From Latilactobacillus sakei subsp. sakei DSM 20017 = JCM 1157 (GTDB lineage Bacteria > Bacillota > Bacilli > Lactobacillales > Lactobacillaceae): a DNA stretch of 64,000 nucleotides. Both the position numbers and the translations under genes were made by a program. Positions within the stretch are counted from its first letter, which is position 1, and every line of letters begins with the position of its first letter. The stretch covers positions 496,001 through 560,000 of the forward strand of contig NZ_AP017929.1 in NCBI RefSeq assembly GCF_002370355.1, written 5' to 3'. The notes beneath the pieces are model-generated. The model was not told the origin of the DNA. It saw only the letters and a program-made list of their open reading frames with translations, and made no database searches. Of the stretch, positions 8,348-17,059 are shown piece by piece.

Positions 8348-9157
8348 ATGTCAAAGACACTGTTAGACCAGATAAAACAAGCTAACCCGATTATCACCAA
8401 CGTTGCCAACAGCGTCACGGTCGATCAAGTCGCCAACGTTCAAAATATAATCGGTGCATCTCCAATCATGTCTAGTGATCCTGAAGAGGCCCCAGAAATG
8501 GTCGCTATTGCGCAGGCACTCAGCATCAATATTGGGACACTATCCGCTGAACCCATTCACCAAATGAAGACTTTAATGGCTGAAGCTTATCGCCAAGCTA
8601 AACCAGTCGTCATCGATCCGGTCGCAGTCGGTTCAATTCATTATCGTCAGAAAATTATCGATGAACTCTTAGCATTGGGAACACCCCAAATTATCCGCGG
8701 AAATGCGGGCGAAATTGCTTATCTAGCTGGTTTAGACTGGCAAGCTAATGGTATTGATGCAGGCAATGGCGAAATTGATCTCGTAAAAGTTGCTCGAACA
8801 GCGGCTAAAAAACAGCAAACAACCATTTTACTTTCAGGTCCAACCGATATCATCACTGATGGTCAACACACGACCAAAGTCGCCAATGGCACGCCACTTT
8901 TCCAAGTCCACGTCGGCTCTGGCGATATGCTAACTGGTCTTTGCGCTGCATTTGTCGCCGTTAGTCCTGACAATCCCTATCAAGCGGCCATCGACGCGGC
9001 AACGACCTTTGCAGTCGCCGGTCAATTAGTCGCCGAAGCAATGCCAACGCCTTTACCTGGTTCTTTTTACCCACAACTATTAGACTGCTTGTTTAACATC
9101 ACAGCAGCTGACGTTCAAACCCATGCACAAGTCACGGAGGTCTTAACTCATGAATAA
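8348..9157 (+). CDS. thiM: Hydroxyethylthiazole kinase
   Basis: A 269-residue ribokinase-fold enzyme that phosphorylates 4-methyl-5-(2-hydroxyethyl)thiazole with ATP for thiamine salvage. N-terminal NPIITNVANSVTVDQVAN (13-30), GASPIM (36-41), DPVAVG (90-95) and RGNAGEIAYLAG (117-128) are family motifs. The anion-hole motif reads GSGDMLTGL, placing Asp193 where B. subtilis ThiM has its catalytic Cys. First gene of the TPP-riboswitch operon; its 3' end overlaps thiD by 8 bases, indicating translational coupling. Confidence 0.95.
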   Translation: MSKTLLDQIKQANPIITNVANSVTVDQVANVQNIIGASPIMSSDPEEAPEMVAIAQALSINIGTLSAEPIHQMKTLMAEAYRQAKPVVIDPVAVGSIHYRQKIIDELLALGTPQIIRGNAGEIAYLAGLDWQANGIDAGNGEIDLVKVARTAAKKQQTTILLSGPTDIITDGQHTTKVANGTPLFQVHVGSGDMLTGLCAAFVAVSPDNPYQAAIDAATTFAVAGQLVAEAMPTPLPGSFYPQLLDCLFNITAADVQTHAQVTEVLTHE

Positions 9158-9962
9158 TTTCCCACAAGCCTTAACAATCGCCGGTTCAGATAGTGGTGGC
9201 GGTGCTGGTATGCAAGCCGACATTAAAACCATCCAAGAACGCGACGTCTTTGCCACCAACGTGGTCGTCGCAATTACGGCCCAAAATACAATTGGCGTTC
9301 AAGATAGCTTCCCGCTACCGCTCGAACTAGTCACCAAACAGTTTGAATCGCTCGCAGCCGATTTTAAGATCCGAGCCTGTAAAACAGGCATGCTCGCCGA
9401 TGCTGAGCACGTCGCCGTCGTTGCCCAAAACCTCCGGCGCTTCGACTTTGGCCCCTTAACACTCGATCCGGTTATGATTGCAAAAGGTGGTGCCTCTCTA
9501 CTAGCTGACTCCGCCATTGACACCTTACGATCAGAACTCTTACCTTTGGCAACTGTCTTAACACCTAACCTACCAGAAGCAGAAGTTTTAACTGGTCAAA
9601 AAATTCAAACAACTGCCGATTTTAAAACCGCCGCAACGCAACTACAAAAAATGGGCGCTAAAAATATCATCATTAAAGGTGGCCATCTCGATAATAGTGA
9701 CCAAGCCTGTGATTACGTTCTCTACGCAGATGGTAGTGACGACTGGTTAAATACACCACGGATTGCGACCGTTCGCACCCACGGCACTGGTGACACCTTC
9801 TCGGCTTGTTTAACCGCCGAACTTGCTAAAAAAGTCCCACTCAAAAAAGCCATTCAGATTAGTAAAGCCTTCATTCAAGCTGCCATTGCTAACCCAATTG
9901 CGGTCGGCCACGGTCACGGCCCTACAAATCATTGGGCTTATCAGGAGGTTGAACATGACTAA
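9150..9962 (+). CDS. thiD: Hydroxymethylpyrimidine/phosphomethylpyrimidine kinase
   Basis: A 270-residue enzyme that phosphorylates HMP and then HMP-phosphate to HMP-PP, the pyrimidine half of thiamine. Signature sequences are AGSDSGGGAGMQADIKT near residues 10-26, AITAQNT near 40, and the catalytic anion-hole motif TRTHGTGDTFSAC-like (here VRTHGTGDTFSAC) near 207-219. It overlaps thiM at the start and thiE by 8 bases at the end (thiE ATG at 9955), so all three are tightly coupled. No thiC or tenA is visible, which implies uptake of HMP rather than synthesis. Confidence 0.96.
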   Translation: MNNFPQALTIAGSDSGGGAGMQADIKTIQERDVFATNVVVAITAQNTIGVQDSFPLPLELVTKQFESLAADFKIRACKTGMLADAEHVAVVAQNLRRFDFGPLTLDPVMIAKGGASLLADSAIDTLRSELLPLATVLTPNLPEAEVLTGQKIQTTADFKTAATQLQKMGAKNIIIKGGHLDNSDQACDYVLYADGSDDWLNTPRIATVRTHGTGDTFSACLTAELAKKVPLKKAIQISKAFIQAAIANPIAVGHGHGPTNHWAYQEVEHD

Positions 9963-10629
9963 TATTGCCCAGGAAATACTCCAAACTTATTTAGTGGCTG
10001 GTACACAAGATACTGGTCGAGAAAACTTTTTACCTATACTTGACCAGGCTTTACAAGCTGGGATTACTTGCTTTCAATTCAGAGATAAGGGCCCAAATAG
10101 CTTACCAACTGACGCAATGCGGTCCGACTACGCCAAAAAGGCGCAAGCACTTTGTCGTACTTATCACGTGCCTTTTATTATCGATGATCGCTTAGAATTA
10201 GCTTTAGATTTGCAAGCAGACGGACTCCATGTTGGGCAATCTGATCAACCATGGCCTAAAATTGAAGTCGCCAAACAACACGGCCTAATTACCGGGCTAT
10301 CCTGTCATACTGCTCAAGAAATCCTAAGCAGTCATCAACAACCGGCGCTCGATTATATTGGTGTGGGCCCCATCTTTCCGACGAATTCTAAGGAAGATGC
10401 CAAAACACCACTCGGTTTAGCACAACTAAAAACATTCACGCAACTCAGCCAGTTACCGGTTGTTGCAATTGGGGGCATTAGTTTAAAAAACTGCCAACAA
10501 GTTGCTGAGACCGGTGTTGCGGGGGCGGCCGTGATTTCTGCTATTACACAGGCTAAAAATATTCCCCAAGCAATCCAACTATTAAACCAACCTTGGCAGA
10601 GCTCAGAAGGGAATAATCATGAAAGTTAA
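9955..10629 (+). CDS. thiE: Thiamine-phosphate synthase
   Basis: A 224-residue TIM-barrel enzyme joining HMP-PP and thiazole phosphate to form thiamine monophosphate. Motifs are QFRDKG for diphosphate binding, DDRLELAL, DGLHVGQSD, YIGVGPIFPTNSKEDA and the C-terminal VAIGGI phosphate-binding loop. The open frame extends upstream to 9823, but the ATG at 9955 follows an AGGAGG site at the end of thiD and is clearly the start. Overlaps cytX by 11 bases. Third gene of the riboswitch operon. Confidence 0.96.
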   Translation: MTNIAQEILQTYLVAGTQDTGRENFLPILDQALQAGITCFQFRDKGPNSLPTDAMRSDYAKKAQALCRTYHVPFIIDDRLELALDLQADGLHVGQSDQPWPKIEVAKQHGLITGLSCHTAQEILSSHQQPALDYIGVGPIFPTNSKEDAKTPLGLAQLKTFTQLSQLPVVAIGGISLKNCQQVAETGVAGAAVISAITQAKNIPQAIQLLNQPWQSSEGNNHES

Positions 10630-11785
10630 TCATAATCAATTCCTACTCTGGTTTGGGGCGGCTATTTCAATTGCGGAAATCATCACTGGGACACTCATTG
10701 CGCCCCTTGGTCTCGTCAAAGGCAGTCTAGCCATTATCATTGGTCACCTGATTGGTGCCTTTTTATTGCTATTACCGGCTAGTTTTCTCGGTGGCACGCG
10801 TCATCAAAACGCGATTGAGTTAACAGCCCCAATTTACGGTAAAATCGGTTTTATCCTCTTTGCGATTTTAAACGTCATTCAATTAATTGGGTGGACTGGC
10901 ATCATGATTGCTAATGCCGCCCAAGCCATGCAGCAACTCAAGCTGACTCACCTCAGTTATCTGATGAATGCCATTATCGTGGCTGGCTTAATTATTTTCT
11001 GGTTGGCAATTAAAACGCAATTCTTTTTCAAGCTAAATAACTCCATCGTATTACTCTTAGTGGTTGCTTGCCTGGGCCTTTTTTGGCAACTCAGTCAATT
11101 TGCTGGTCACGCCACTCATCTGAGTGCCAATCCACTGAGCTTTGGGGCCGCCATCGAGCTCAGTATTGCGATGGCCCTTTCTTGGTTACCATTAATTGCG
11201 GATTATACCAAGGATTCAAAAAAGCCACTAGCACTCTCTTTATGGAGTACTAGCGGCTACTTTCTTGGTAGTCTAATGATGTTTTTCTTAGGCTTTTTAA
11301 CCGTTATTACGACTGGCTATACTGATTTTAATCAGTTTCTAGCAACTAGTCGCTTTGGCTTTTTAATTTTATTTATCATCATCTTCTCGACCATTACGAC
11401 GACCTTTTTGGATGCCTATTCTGCTGGCGTTAATCTCAAAAACCTGTTCCCTAAAATCCGTTATTCAGAAAATGGCTTAGGGATCGTCGTCACATTGATT
11501 GGGTTGGGCTTAATCGCTAATCAACAACTCTTCAAATATGAACTCTTTCTCACACTCATTAGCGCAGCCTTCACACCACTCTACACGATTGTCTTCTTCA
11601 ATTACTTCTACCGTCGATTGCCAATCGCCGTCAACTTTAGTGGTTGGCTTTTAGGAGCAATTGCTTATTATGGCTTGCAGCGCTTTGATTTCCCACTGGG
11701 AACAACCATCTTTTTGATGATCTGCCTCTGGTTAATTTTATTCTGTATCGCTCAAGTTGTAGGTCATCGGAAAACTAGTCATTAG
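10619..11785 (+). CDS. cytX: Putative hydroxymethylpyrimidine transporter CytX
   Basis: A 388-residue, about 12-helix transporter of the NCS1 (cytosine/purine/thiamine/allantoin permease) family. It begins with the glycine-rich WFGAAISIAEIITGTLIAP segment shared by NCS1 proteins. Its place as last gene of a TPP-riboswitch operon with thiM, thiD and thiE is the classical context of CytX, predicted to import HMP. The substrate is inferred from this context. Its 3' end overlaps the convergent acetyltransferase gene by 11 bases and there is no separate terminator between them. Confidence 0.85.
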   Translation: MKVNHNQFLLWFGAAISIAEIITGTLIAPLGLVKGSLAIIIGHLIGAFLLLLPASFLGGTRHQNAIELTAPIYGKIGFILFAILNVIQLIGWTGIMIANAAQAMQQLKLTHLSYLMNAIIVAGLIIFWLAIKTQFFFKLNNSIVLLLVVACLGLFWQLSQFAGHATHLSANPLSFGAAIELSIAMALSWLPLIADYTKDSKKPLALSLWSTSGYFLGSLMMFFLGFLTVITTGYTDFNQFLATSRFGFLILFIIIFSTITTTFLDAYSAGVNLKNLFPKIRYSENGLGIVVTLIGLGLIANQQLFKYELFLTLISAAFTPLYTIVFFNYFYRRLPIAVNFSGWLLGAIAYYGLQRFDFPLGTTIFLMICLWLILFCIAQVVGHRKTSH

Positions 11786-12392
11786 CGATTTCTGCAAAAT
11801 ACTGTTCTTTTTCGCGGGCCCAATAATCCTCTTCGGCTTGATCAATTGGTCGTAATACACGGCAGGGATTCCCGCCTGCGATAACATTATCCGGAATATC
11901 TTTCGTGACCACTGAGCCGGAACCAATCACGACATTGTTGCCAATTGTCACACCCGGATTAACGACCGTATTGCCGCCCAGCCAGACATCGTTGCCAATT
12001 GTGATTGGTTTGCCATATTCTAAGTCATCACGACGGCCCTGTGCTGAGATTGGGTGCCCGGCGGTGTATAGACCAACTCGGGGACCAAAGAAAACATTAT
12101 CACCGATTGTGACTGGCGCGACATCAATAATAATACAATCATAGTTCATATAAACGCGCTGACCGATTGTCGTCTGACACCCATAATCCGTGCGAAACGG
12201 TGGTTCAATATATAAATCGGCGCCACTTTGAGCGAATAATTGGTGCGTCAATTCGCGGCGGTAAGCCTGTTGTTCTTCCGTAGTTTGGTTAAAAAGACGC
12301 GTTAAAACACGGGCCCGTTTCATATCTGCCCGTAGTTCCGCATCATTTGCACGGTAAATCTGACCGTTAACCATTCGTTCTTTTTCTGTCAT
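11775..12392 (-). CDS. Sugar O-acetyltransferase (maltose/galactoside acetyltransferase type)
   Basis: A 205-residue left-handed beta-helix acyltransferase. The N-terminal part (residues 5-55) is the helical Mac domain; residues about 60-190 are hexapeptide repeats such as TIGDNVFFGPRV, TIGNDVWLGGNTVV and TIGNNVVIGSGSVV. His113 in YTAGHPI matches the catalytic His of maltose and galactoside acetyltransferases, using acetyl-CoA. The natural acceptor is unknown; such proteins often detoxify sugars. The stop lies inside the end of the convergent cytX gene. Confidence 0.9.
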   Translation of the reverse strand: MTEKERMVNGQIYRANDAELRADMKRARVLTRLFNQTTEEQQAYRRELTHQLFAQSGADLYIEPPFRTDYGCQTTIGQRVYMNYDCIIIDVAPVTIGDNVFFGPRVGLYTAGHPISAQGRRDDLEYGKPITIGNDVWLGGNTVVNPGVTIGNNVVIGSGSVVTKDIPDNVIAGGNPCRVLRPIDQAEEDYWAREKEQYFAEIAND

Positions 12393-12417
12393 TCAAAATC
12401 CCCCATTTCCAATGAAA

Positions 12418-12457
12418 GAGGCCGGGACAAAAGTAATTTTGTCTCCGGCCTCTTTTT
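12418..12457. terminator. Strong hairpin with T-tract upstream of the acetyltransferase gene
   Basis: GAGGCCGGGACAAAA pairs with TTTTGTCTCCGGCCTC across a GTAA loop. The plus strand has five T after it, the minus strand three. On the minus strand it could end pepO read-through before the acetyltransferase gene. Confidence 0.7.
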
Positions 12458-12486
12458 GATTTCCAAACTTTGACACTCGACATTAA

Positions 12487-12766
12487 TGCGCAAAGCCAAA
12501 CCGTTTCAAACGCACTTTTCTTAATCGTGTTTTTTGAAACTGTCTTCTGCGCTTAGCGTCACTCGTTAAACAACTGCTTCCAGCAGTTATTCACCGAGCT
12601 GTGCTAATGCTCAAAGCCAAACCGTTTCAAACGCACTTTTTTTAATCGTGTTTTTTGAAACTGTCTTCTGCGCTTAGCGTCACTCGTTAAACAACTGCTT
12701 CCAGCAGTTATTCACCGAGCTGTGCTAATGCTCAAAGCCAAACCGTTTCAAACGCACTTTTTTAAT
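12487..12766. repeat. 121-bp tandem repeat, two full copies plus a partial third
   Basis: Copy 1 (12487-12607) and copy 2 (12608-12728) are almost identical with a 121-base period; a third, partial copy runs to about 12766, ending at the pepO stop codon. Each unit contains AACTGCTTCCAGCAGTT, a small perfect stem, and the words AAACCGTTTCAAACGCACTTTT and GCGCTTAGCGTCACTCG. A related copy is at 48299-48432 and a more distant relative at 24613-24722. No reading frame spans the unit. This fills the gene-free gap between the acetyltransferase and pepO genes. Confidence 0.92.
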
Positions 12767-14662
12767 TTACCAAATTGTGACGCGTTTATCCGGTGCTAAA
12801 TACATCTTGTCTGCTGATTGAACATCAAAAGTAGTGTAGAAATCCGCTAGATTTTGAACTTGGACGTTCGCCCGAAAGGCATTTGGTGCGTGGACATCGA
12901 TATTTAATAGTAATTGTTGATATTGTTGTGTGGCTTTCATCCGCCAAATTGTTGCCCAGTTAACGAAGAAGGCTTCCAAATCAACATCATCTTCACCTTT
13001 AGCCGCTTCTAGCGCACAGCTTAAGCCACCAGCATCAGCAATGTTTTCCGAAACAGTTAGCTTGCCATTCACCTTTTGATCAGCAAATGCTAAGCCATCA
13101 AATTCGGTAATCATTGCTTGTGATAGCGTCTTGAAATGATCTAAGTCAGTTGCTTGCCACCAATTATGCAAGTTCCCGAATTCATCGAACTGTGCACCAT
13201 TGTTATCAAAAGCATGTGAAATTTCGTGGGCAATAACCGCTCCAATCCCACCATAATTAGCACTACTGCTTTGTTGCAAACTATAAAATGGGGCTTGTAA
13301 AATAGCTGCCGGGAACACAATCACGTTTTTAGAAGGTGAATAGTAGGCGTTGACTGTCGCCGCGCCCATTTCCCATTTTGCACGATCGACTGGTTGGGTT
13401 AATTTAGCAAAGTTTTCCGTTTCAATCGTCCGAATGAAATCAGCCGTATTTTCAAATAACGTGCCATCATCAGCTTGGGATACAGTCACCAATTTTTCAA
13501 AGATGGGTGCAATCTTTTCAGGATAGCCAACATGAATCCCTAAATGATTAAGCTTCACAATCGCTTTTTCGCGGGTTTCTGCGGTCAGCCAATCATTTTG
13601 TTCGAGGCGGTTTTGATAGACACCAATCATCTTTTTCACCATGGCTTCGACATCCGCCTTGGCAGTTGCCCCGAAGTAACGGCGGCCATAGTAATCCCCA
13701 ACGACTTGATTAAACATGCCGAGGGCTAAGTAATAGGCACTCTTTTGTTGCGGTTTTGCTTCCTTGCTACCGGATAATGCGCGACTATAAATTGAACTAA
13801 TCTGGCGCATTTCTTCGTTCAAGTAGCCACTCCAATCACGAATAGTCATCACAAGTAACCAAGCCTTAAATTGGTCAAAATGATCATCATTAACCAACTC
13901 GTTGAGTTGTTCAAAATAAGCTGGTTCAGTCACGATAATTTTATCTGGTTGCACTGGTAAAATGCGGCTGAAGAGCTTTTGAAAATCAATCGTTTGTTGT
14001 TGTGCGATAAAGTCGCTTAGTGGTTTAGGATTATACAACTTTGCATAATCCGCAGCTTCTTCGGCGCTCTTCACAAATGGTGCGAGTGAGCGATCAAAAG
14101 CCAACGCGTCTTTAACGGTCTTAGTCGCGACAACCGGTGCGAAGCCCACCTTTTGCAACAGTTGGACCATCATGTCGGTAAAGACTGCTAATAATTGTTC
14201 AGCGCTTTGGTTACCATCCTCGTAGTACGTTTTATCAGGTAAAATTAGACTCCCCGCTTCAGCGTAGAGCGCGTGGTGTGCCGTATCTTTCATATCGGCA
14301 TCTACTGACAAGCCAAAAGGTGTTGGTAGGCCTGATAATACCCAGTCTGCCAAGCCTTGATTGTATTCTGTTAAATTGTTAATTGAGCGAACCCGTGCAA
14401 TAAACGGTAAAATCGGATTAATCCCGAGTTCATCACGTGTTTTAAAGTCGGCCGCTAGGGCATAATAATCTAAAAAGTGTTGTAATAACGCATTATCCGT
14501 TTGTTTAAGTTGCTTAAAATCGGTCATTAATTGTTGATCGATTTCATCCACCAGGGCCACAAAGCCACCGGTTGCTGGTTTATCAGCTGGAATTTCGGCT
14601 GTTTTTAACCATTCTTGATTCACTGCCGTGTAAAAATCATCTTGCATTCGAACGTTTGTCAT
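12767..14662 (-). CDS. pepO: M13 family metallo-endopeptidase PepO
   Basis: A 631-residue zinc endopeptidase of the neprilysin family, used by lactic acid bacteria to cut oligopeptides in the cytoplasm. The zinc site HEISH lies at 479-483, followed by the third ligand in ENIADAGG (Glu539). VNAYYSP near 437 and the C-terminal Trp of KRVTIW are also typical. No signal peptide is seen. The frame is open to a TTG at 14677, but AGGAGG at 14669-14674 sits six bases before ATG 14662, which is the likely start. A cre-like palindrome lies about 80 bases upstream. Confidence 0.95.
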   Translation of the reverse strand: MTNVRMQDDFYTAVNQEWLKTAEIPADKPATGGFVALVDEIDQQLMTDFKQLKQTDNALLQHFLDYYALAADFKTRDELGINPILPFIARVRSINNLTEYNQGLADWVLSGLPTPFGLSVDADMKDTAHHALYAEAGSLILPDKTYYEDGNQSAEQLLAVFTDMMVQLLQKVGFAPVVATKTVKDALAFDRSLAPFVKSAEEAADYAKLYNPKPLSDFIAQQQTIDFQKLFSRILPVQPDKIIVTEPAYFEQLNELVNDDHFDQFKAWLLVMTIRDWSGYLNEEMRQISSIYSRALSGSKEAKPQQKSAYYLALGMFNQVVGDYYGRRYFGATAKADVEAMVKKMIGVYQNRLEQNDWLTAETREKAIVKLNHLGIHVGYPEKIAPIFEKLVTVSQADDGTLFENTADFIRTIETENFAKLTQPVDRAKWEMGAATVNAYYSPSKNVIVFPAAILQAPFYSLQQSSSANYGGIGAVIAHEISHAFDNNGAQFDEFGNLHNWWQATDLDHFKTLSQAMITEFDGLAFADQKVNGKLTVSENIADAGGLSCALEAAKGEDDVDLEAFFVNWATIWRMKATQQYQQLLLNIDVHAPNAFRANVQVQNLADFYTTFDVQSADKMYLAPDKRVTIW

Positions 14663-14741
14663 TGTCATCCTCCTCAATCAGATTCTAATTCAATTCTACC
14701 ATTGATGCCCTACTTTCCGGTAGTCTAAGCGCTTTAATTAT

Positions 14742-14755
14742 TGATAACGATTGCA
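14742..14755. promoter_or_regulatory. cre-like site (CcpA) upstream of pepO
   Basis: TGCAATCGTTATCA on the minus strand differs from the consensus TGWAANCGNTNWCA at one position. It falls in the likely pepO promoter region. Confidence 0.5.
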
Positions 14756-14758
14756 ATC

Positions 14759-14800
14759 AAAAACGGTCGGCATCTTCTTTTAGAATGATGCCAACCGTTT
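14759..14800. terminator. Terminator of the ABC exporter operon
   Basis: AAAAACGGTCGGCATC pairs with GATGCCAACCGTTTTT around a 12-base loop, with T runs on both strands, just past the permease stop. Confidence 0.85.
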
Positions 14801-14802
14801 TT

Positions 14803-16056
14803 TTATTTTTGCTTTTCCGCTTTCAGCATTGCAAATGACCGCATAAATGAGCGCATCACGCCCTTGTCTGAATAGACCAAAATGTTCATACGATAGATAA
14901 TCAGCGCCAAATAGGTGAGCCCCATCAATGTGATAATCGCTAAGCCAAGACCCAGCGCTGCTGCGGTCGCACTTAAATCGCCACTAGCAAAACGCACCGG
15001 TAACATGATTTGCGAAAAGAGCGGTACATAACTCAGGCCTTTTAAAAAGCCGATATCCGAGCGCGTCGTTAAGATAAACCCGCACATATAACTGATTGTA
15101 CTGAGGATTAATAACGGTGAAATGGCTTGTTGCACCTGATCCATTCGCGAAACGACAGACCCTAGCATTGCTGCAATCACTGTGTAGAGTAAAACGCCGA
15201 CAATTAGGAAACTAATCGCATACCAAACCGGTGGTGTCCAGAGGTTCGGTCCGACTTGCTTTAAAATCGCCGATAATGGTAATTGTTGTTTTAAGTAGTG
15301 ATAACCCACCACTCCAATTAGGATGTAAAAGACAATCTGAGTTAAAACTAACGCTAATACAGCGGCAATTTTAGCGAAGAATTGAGTTGTCGCCGAGACA
15401 CTTGAGAGAATGATTTCCATAATACGCGAGCCTTTTTCAGTCGCAATTTCCTGTGCGATAATCCCCGCGTAATTAACGATGAAGACAAACATTAAGACTG
15501 TAATCGCTAATGAAATGCCTTCTCCCACTTGTTTTTGATTAGATTGATCAATTTTTTGTTGCCCAGCTTCAAACTGAACGGTCACGGCTTTGATCGTCAT
15601 CGGTGTCGTTAACTTTTGAATTTGGTCCGCCGGGACGTTAGCTTGCCGCGCAAGGGTCACAATATTCATTTCATTCAACTGATTTTGAATGCCACTCGGA
15701 TCAAAATCACGACTATCTTTCCGTTCAAAATATTGGCTATTGCCTTGCTGAATGATTAAATAACCATCAATTTTTTCTTGTTTCAACGCTTGAGCTGCTT
15801 GCGGTTGCGTCTTAATTTGCGTATCGATGACGTAATCTTGCCCTCTCATTTGTTGCAAGGCTGCTTGTTCAGCTGGTTGTTGACTGAGAACCGCAATCTT
15901 AGCTGGTTCGGTGGATTGGTCCATCAATTTGCCAATCCCTAGGACGACCCCTAATAGAATAATTGGCATAATAATCATGATGATATAGGCCGGACTTTTG
16001 ATATTTTTAAAGAAAACCTGTTTAAAAATAATCTTAAATTTAGTCATGTTGCTCAC
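14803..16056 (-). CDS. ABC-2 type transporter permease (NatB/YhaP-like)
   Basis: A 417-residue permease with one N-terminal helix (about 18-38), a roughly 140-residue extracytoplasmic domain and five or six C-terminal helices from about residue 180. This layout, with the conserved QEIATEKGSRIMEIILSSVSAT motif near 202-224, matches ABC-2 permeases of the B. subtilis NatB and YhaP group, which export sodium or hydrophobic compounds. Its start overlaps the ATPase gene by 17 bases. The substrate is not predictable from sequence. Confidence 0.88.
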   Translation of the reverse strand: MSNMTKFKIIFKQVFFKNIKSPAYIIMIIMPIILLGVVLGIGKLMDQSTEPAKIAVLSQQPAEQAALQQMRGQDYVIDTQIKTQPQAAQALKQEKIDGYLIIQQGNSQYFERKDSRDFDPSGIQNQLNEMNIVTLARQANVPADQIQKLTTPMTIKAVTVQFEAGQQKIDQSNQKQVGEGISLAITVLMFVFIVNYAGIIAQEIATEKGSRIMEIILSSVSATTQFFAKIAAVLALVLTQIVFYILIGVVGYHYLKQQLPLSAILKQVGPNLWTPPVWYAISFLIVGVLLYTVIAAMLGSVVSRMDQVQQAISPLLILSTISYMCGFILTTRSDIGFLKGLSYVPLFSQIMLPVRFASGDLSATAAALGLGLAIITLMGLTYLALIIYRMNILVYSDKGVMRSFMRSFAMLKAEKQK

Positions 16057-16936
16057 CCACTTTCAATCTAAATATTTCGTCTAGACTAGGCGCTTGTTGA
16101 CTAAATTCTGGAATATAACCGGCTTGCGTCGTGCGTTCGAAAATCTCTTTGCCAACCGCTTCGTCAGCTAGCGTCAATTCAAACTGGTGACCGTGGCGTG
16201 TTACACGTGAAACACCTTCAATTTGTTCCAATTCAGATTGCGTTAACGGTGATTCTAAGAAGAGTTTCGTGCGGCCAAACTGTGCTCGTACTTCATCGAC
16301 ACTTCCGGATAACACGACTTGCCCATTGCGCAACATGACAATCCGGTCACTAATCTTGGCAACATTCGTCATATCATGACTCGAAAAAATAATTGCCGAG
16401 CCTTGCGACTTCAACCATAAAATACCATCTTCTAATAAACCAGCATTCACAGGATCCAACCCACTGAATGGTTCATCCAAAATAATGAGCGCTGGTTTAT
16501 GAATTAAGGTCGCAATCAGTTGCACCTTTTGTTGATTGCCCTTGGATAAATCCTTAATCTTATCAGTACGTTGGCCCTTAACAGCAAACCGTGCTAACCA
16601 CTCGTCAATTTGTGGTTTAATTTCCGCCGCGGTCCGCCCGCGTAACTGCGCAAAATATAAAATTTGTTGTTCAACGGTCATCTTAGGATAGAGGCCCCGT
16701 TCTTCTGGCAGGTAACCTAATTGATCGTAGTCACGACTGGTAAATGCATGCCCTTGCCACAAAATCGTCCCGCTATCCGGTGTTAAAAAATTCAATATCA
16801 TTCTAAAAGTGGTCGTCTTACCAGCACCATTTTGCCCAATGAGCCCCAATATTTCGCCAGGTTGAACGGTAAATGATACATCATCAACAGCTTTCATCGC
16901 CCCAAAACTTTTTTCAAGATGCGTTAACGTTAGCAT
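16040..16936 (-). CDS. ABC transporter ATP-binding protein (NatA/YhaQ-like)
   Basis: A 298-residue ATPase with Walker A GQNGAGKTT (34-42), signature LSKGNQQ (130-136), Walker B LIILDE (150-155) and switch His in SSHDMTN. The length and C-terminal extension match B. subtilis YhaQ, partner of YhaP, and the permease gene follows with a 17-base overlap. Start ATG follows GAGGAGG. A parS-like 16-mer lies inside the coding sequence at 16199-16214, which may serve chromosome segregation rather than this gene. Confidence 0.92.
   Translation of the reverse strand: MLTLTHLEKSFGAMKAVDDVSFTVQPGEILGLIGQNGAGKTTTFRMILNFLTPDSGTILWQGHAFTSRDYDQLGYLPEERGLYPKMTVEQQILYFAQLRGRTAAEIKPQIDEWLARFAVKGQRTDKIKDLSKGNQQKVQLIATLIHKPALIILDEPFSGLDPVNAGLLEDGILWLKSQGSAIIFSSHDMTNVAKISDRIVMLRNGQVVLSGSVDEVRAQFGRTKLFLESPLTQSELEQIEGVSRVTRHGHQFELTLADEAVGKEIFERTTQAGYIPEFSQQAPSLDEIFRLKVGEQHD
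16199..16214. other. Candidate parS (ParB-binding) site
   Basis: TGTTACACGTGAAACA differs from the consensus parS palindrome TGTTTCACGTGAAACA at one position, and fits the looser TGTTNCACGTGNAACA exactly. It lies about 46 kb from oriC, inside the ABC ATPase gene; parS sites are commonly inside genes near the origin. Confidence 0.75.
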
Positions 16937-17014
16937 ATTACTGCCTCCTCAACATTTATTAACCACTTTAACTATACAATATCCCTTACGAAAACGCATT
17001 ATTATTATTTACCA

Positions 17015-17050
17015 TAAAAAAAGAGTCACCAACAAAAATCGGCGACTCCT
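17015..17050 (-). terminator. Terminator of the hsp20 gene
   Basis: On the minus strand AGGAGTCGCC pairs with GGTGACTCT, followed by seven T residues, ten bases past the stop codon. Confidence 0.8.
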
Positions 17051-17059
17051 AAATAATCA

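Noticed and set aside
12487-12766. CRISPR array at the tandem repeat
   Set aside because: Units are 121 bases with no short-repeat/unique-spacer pattern.
14803-16936. Bacteriocin immunity/export system
   Set aside because: The ABC pair matches NatAB/YhaPQ exporters, and no bacteriocin precursor or peptidase domain is seen near it.
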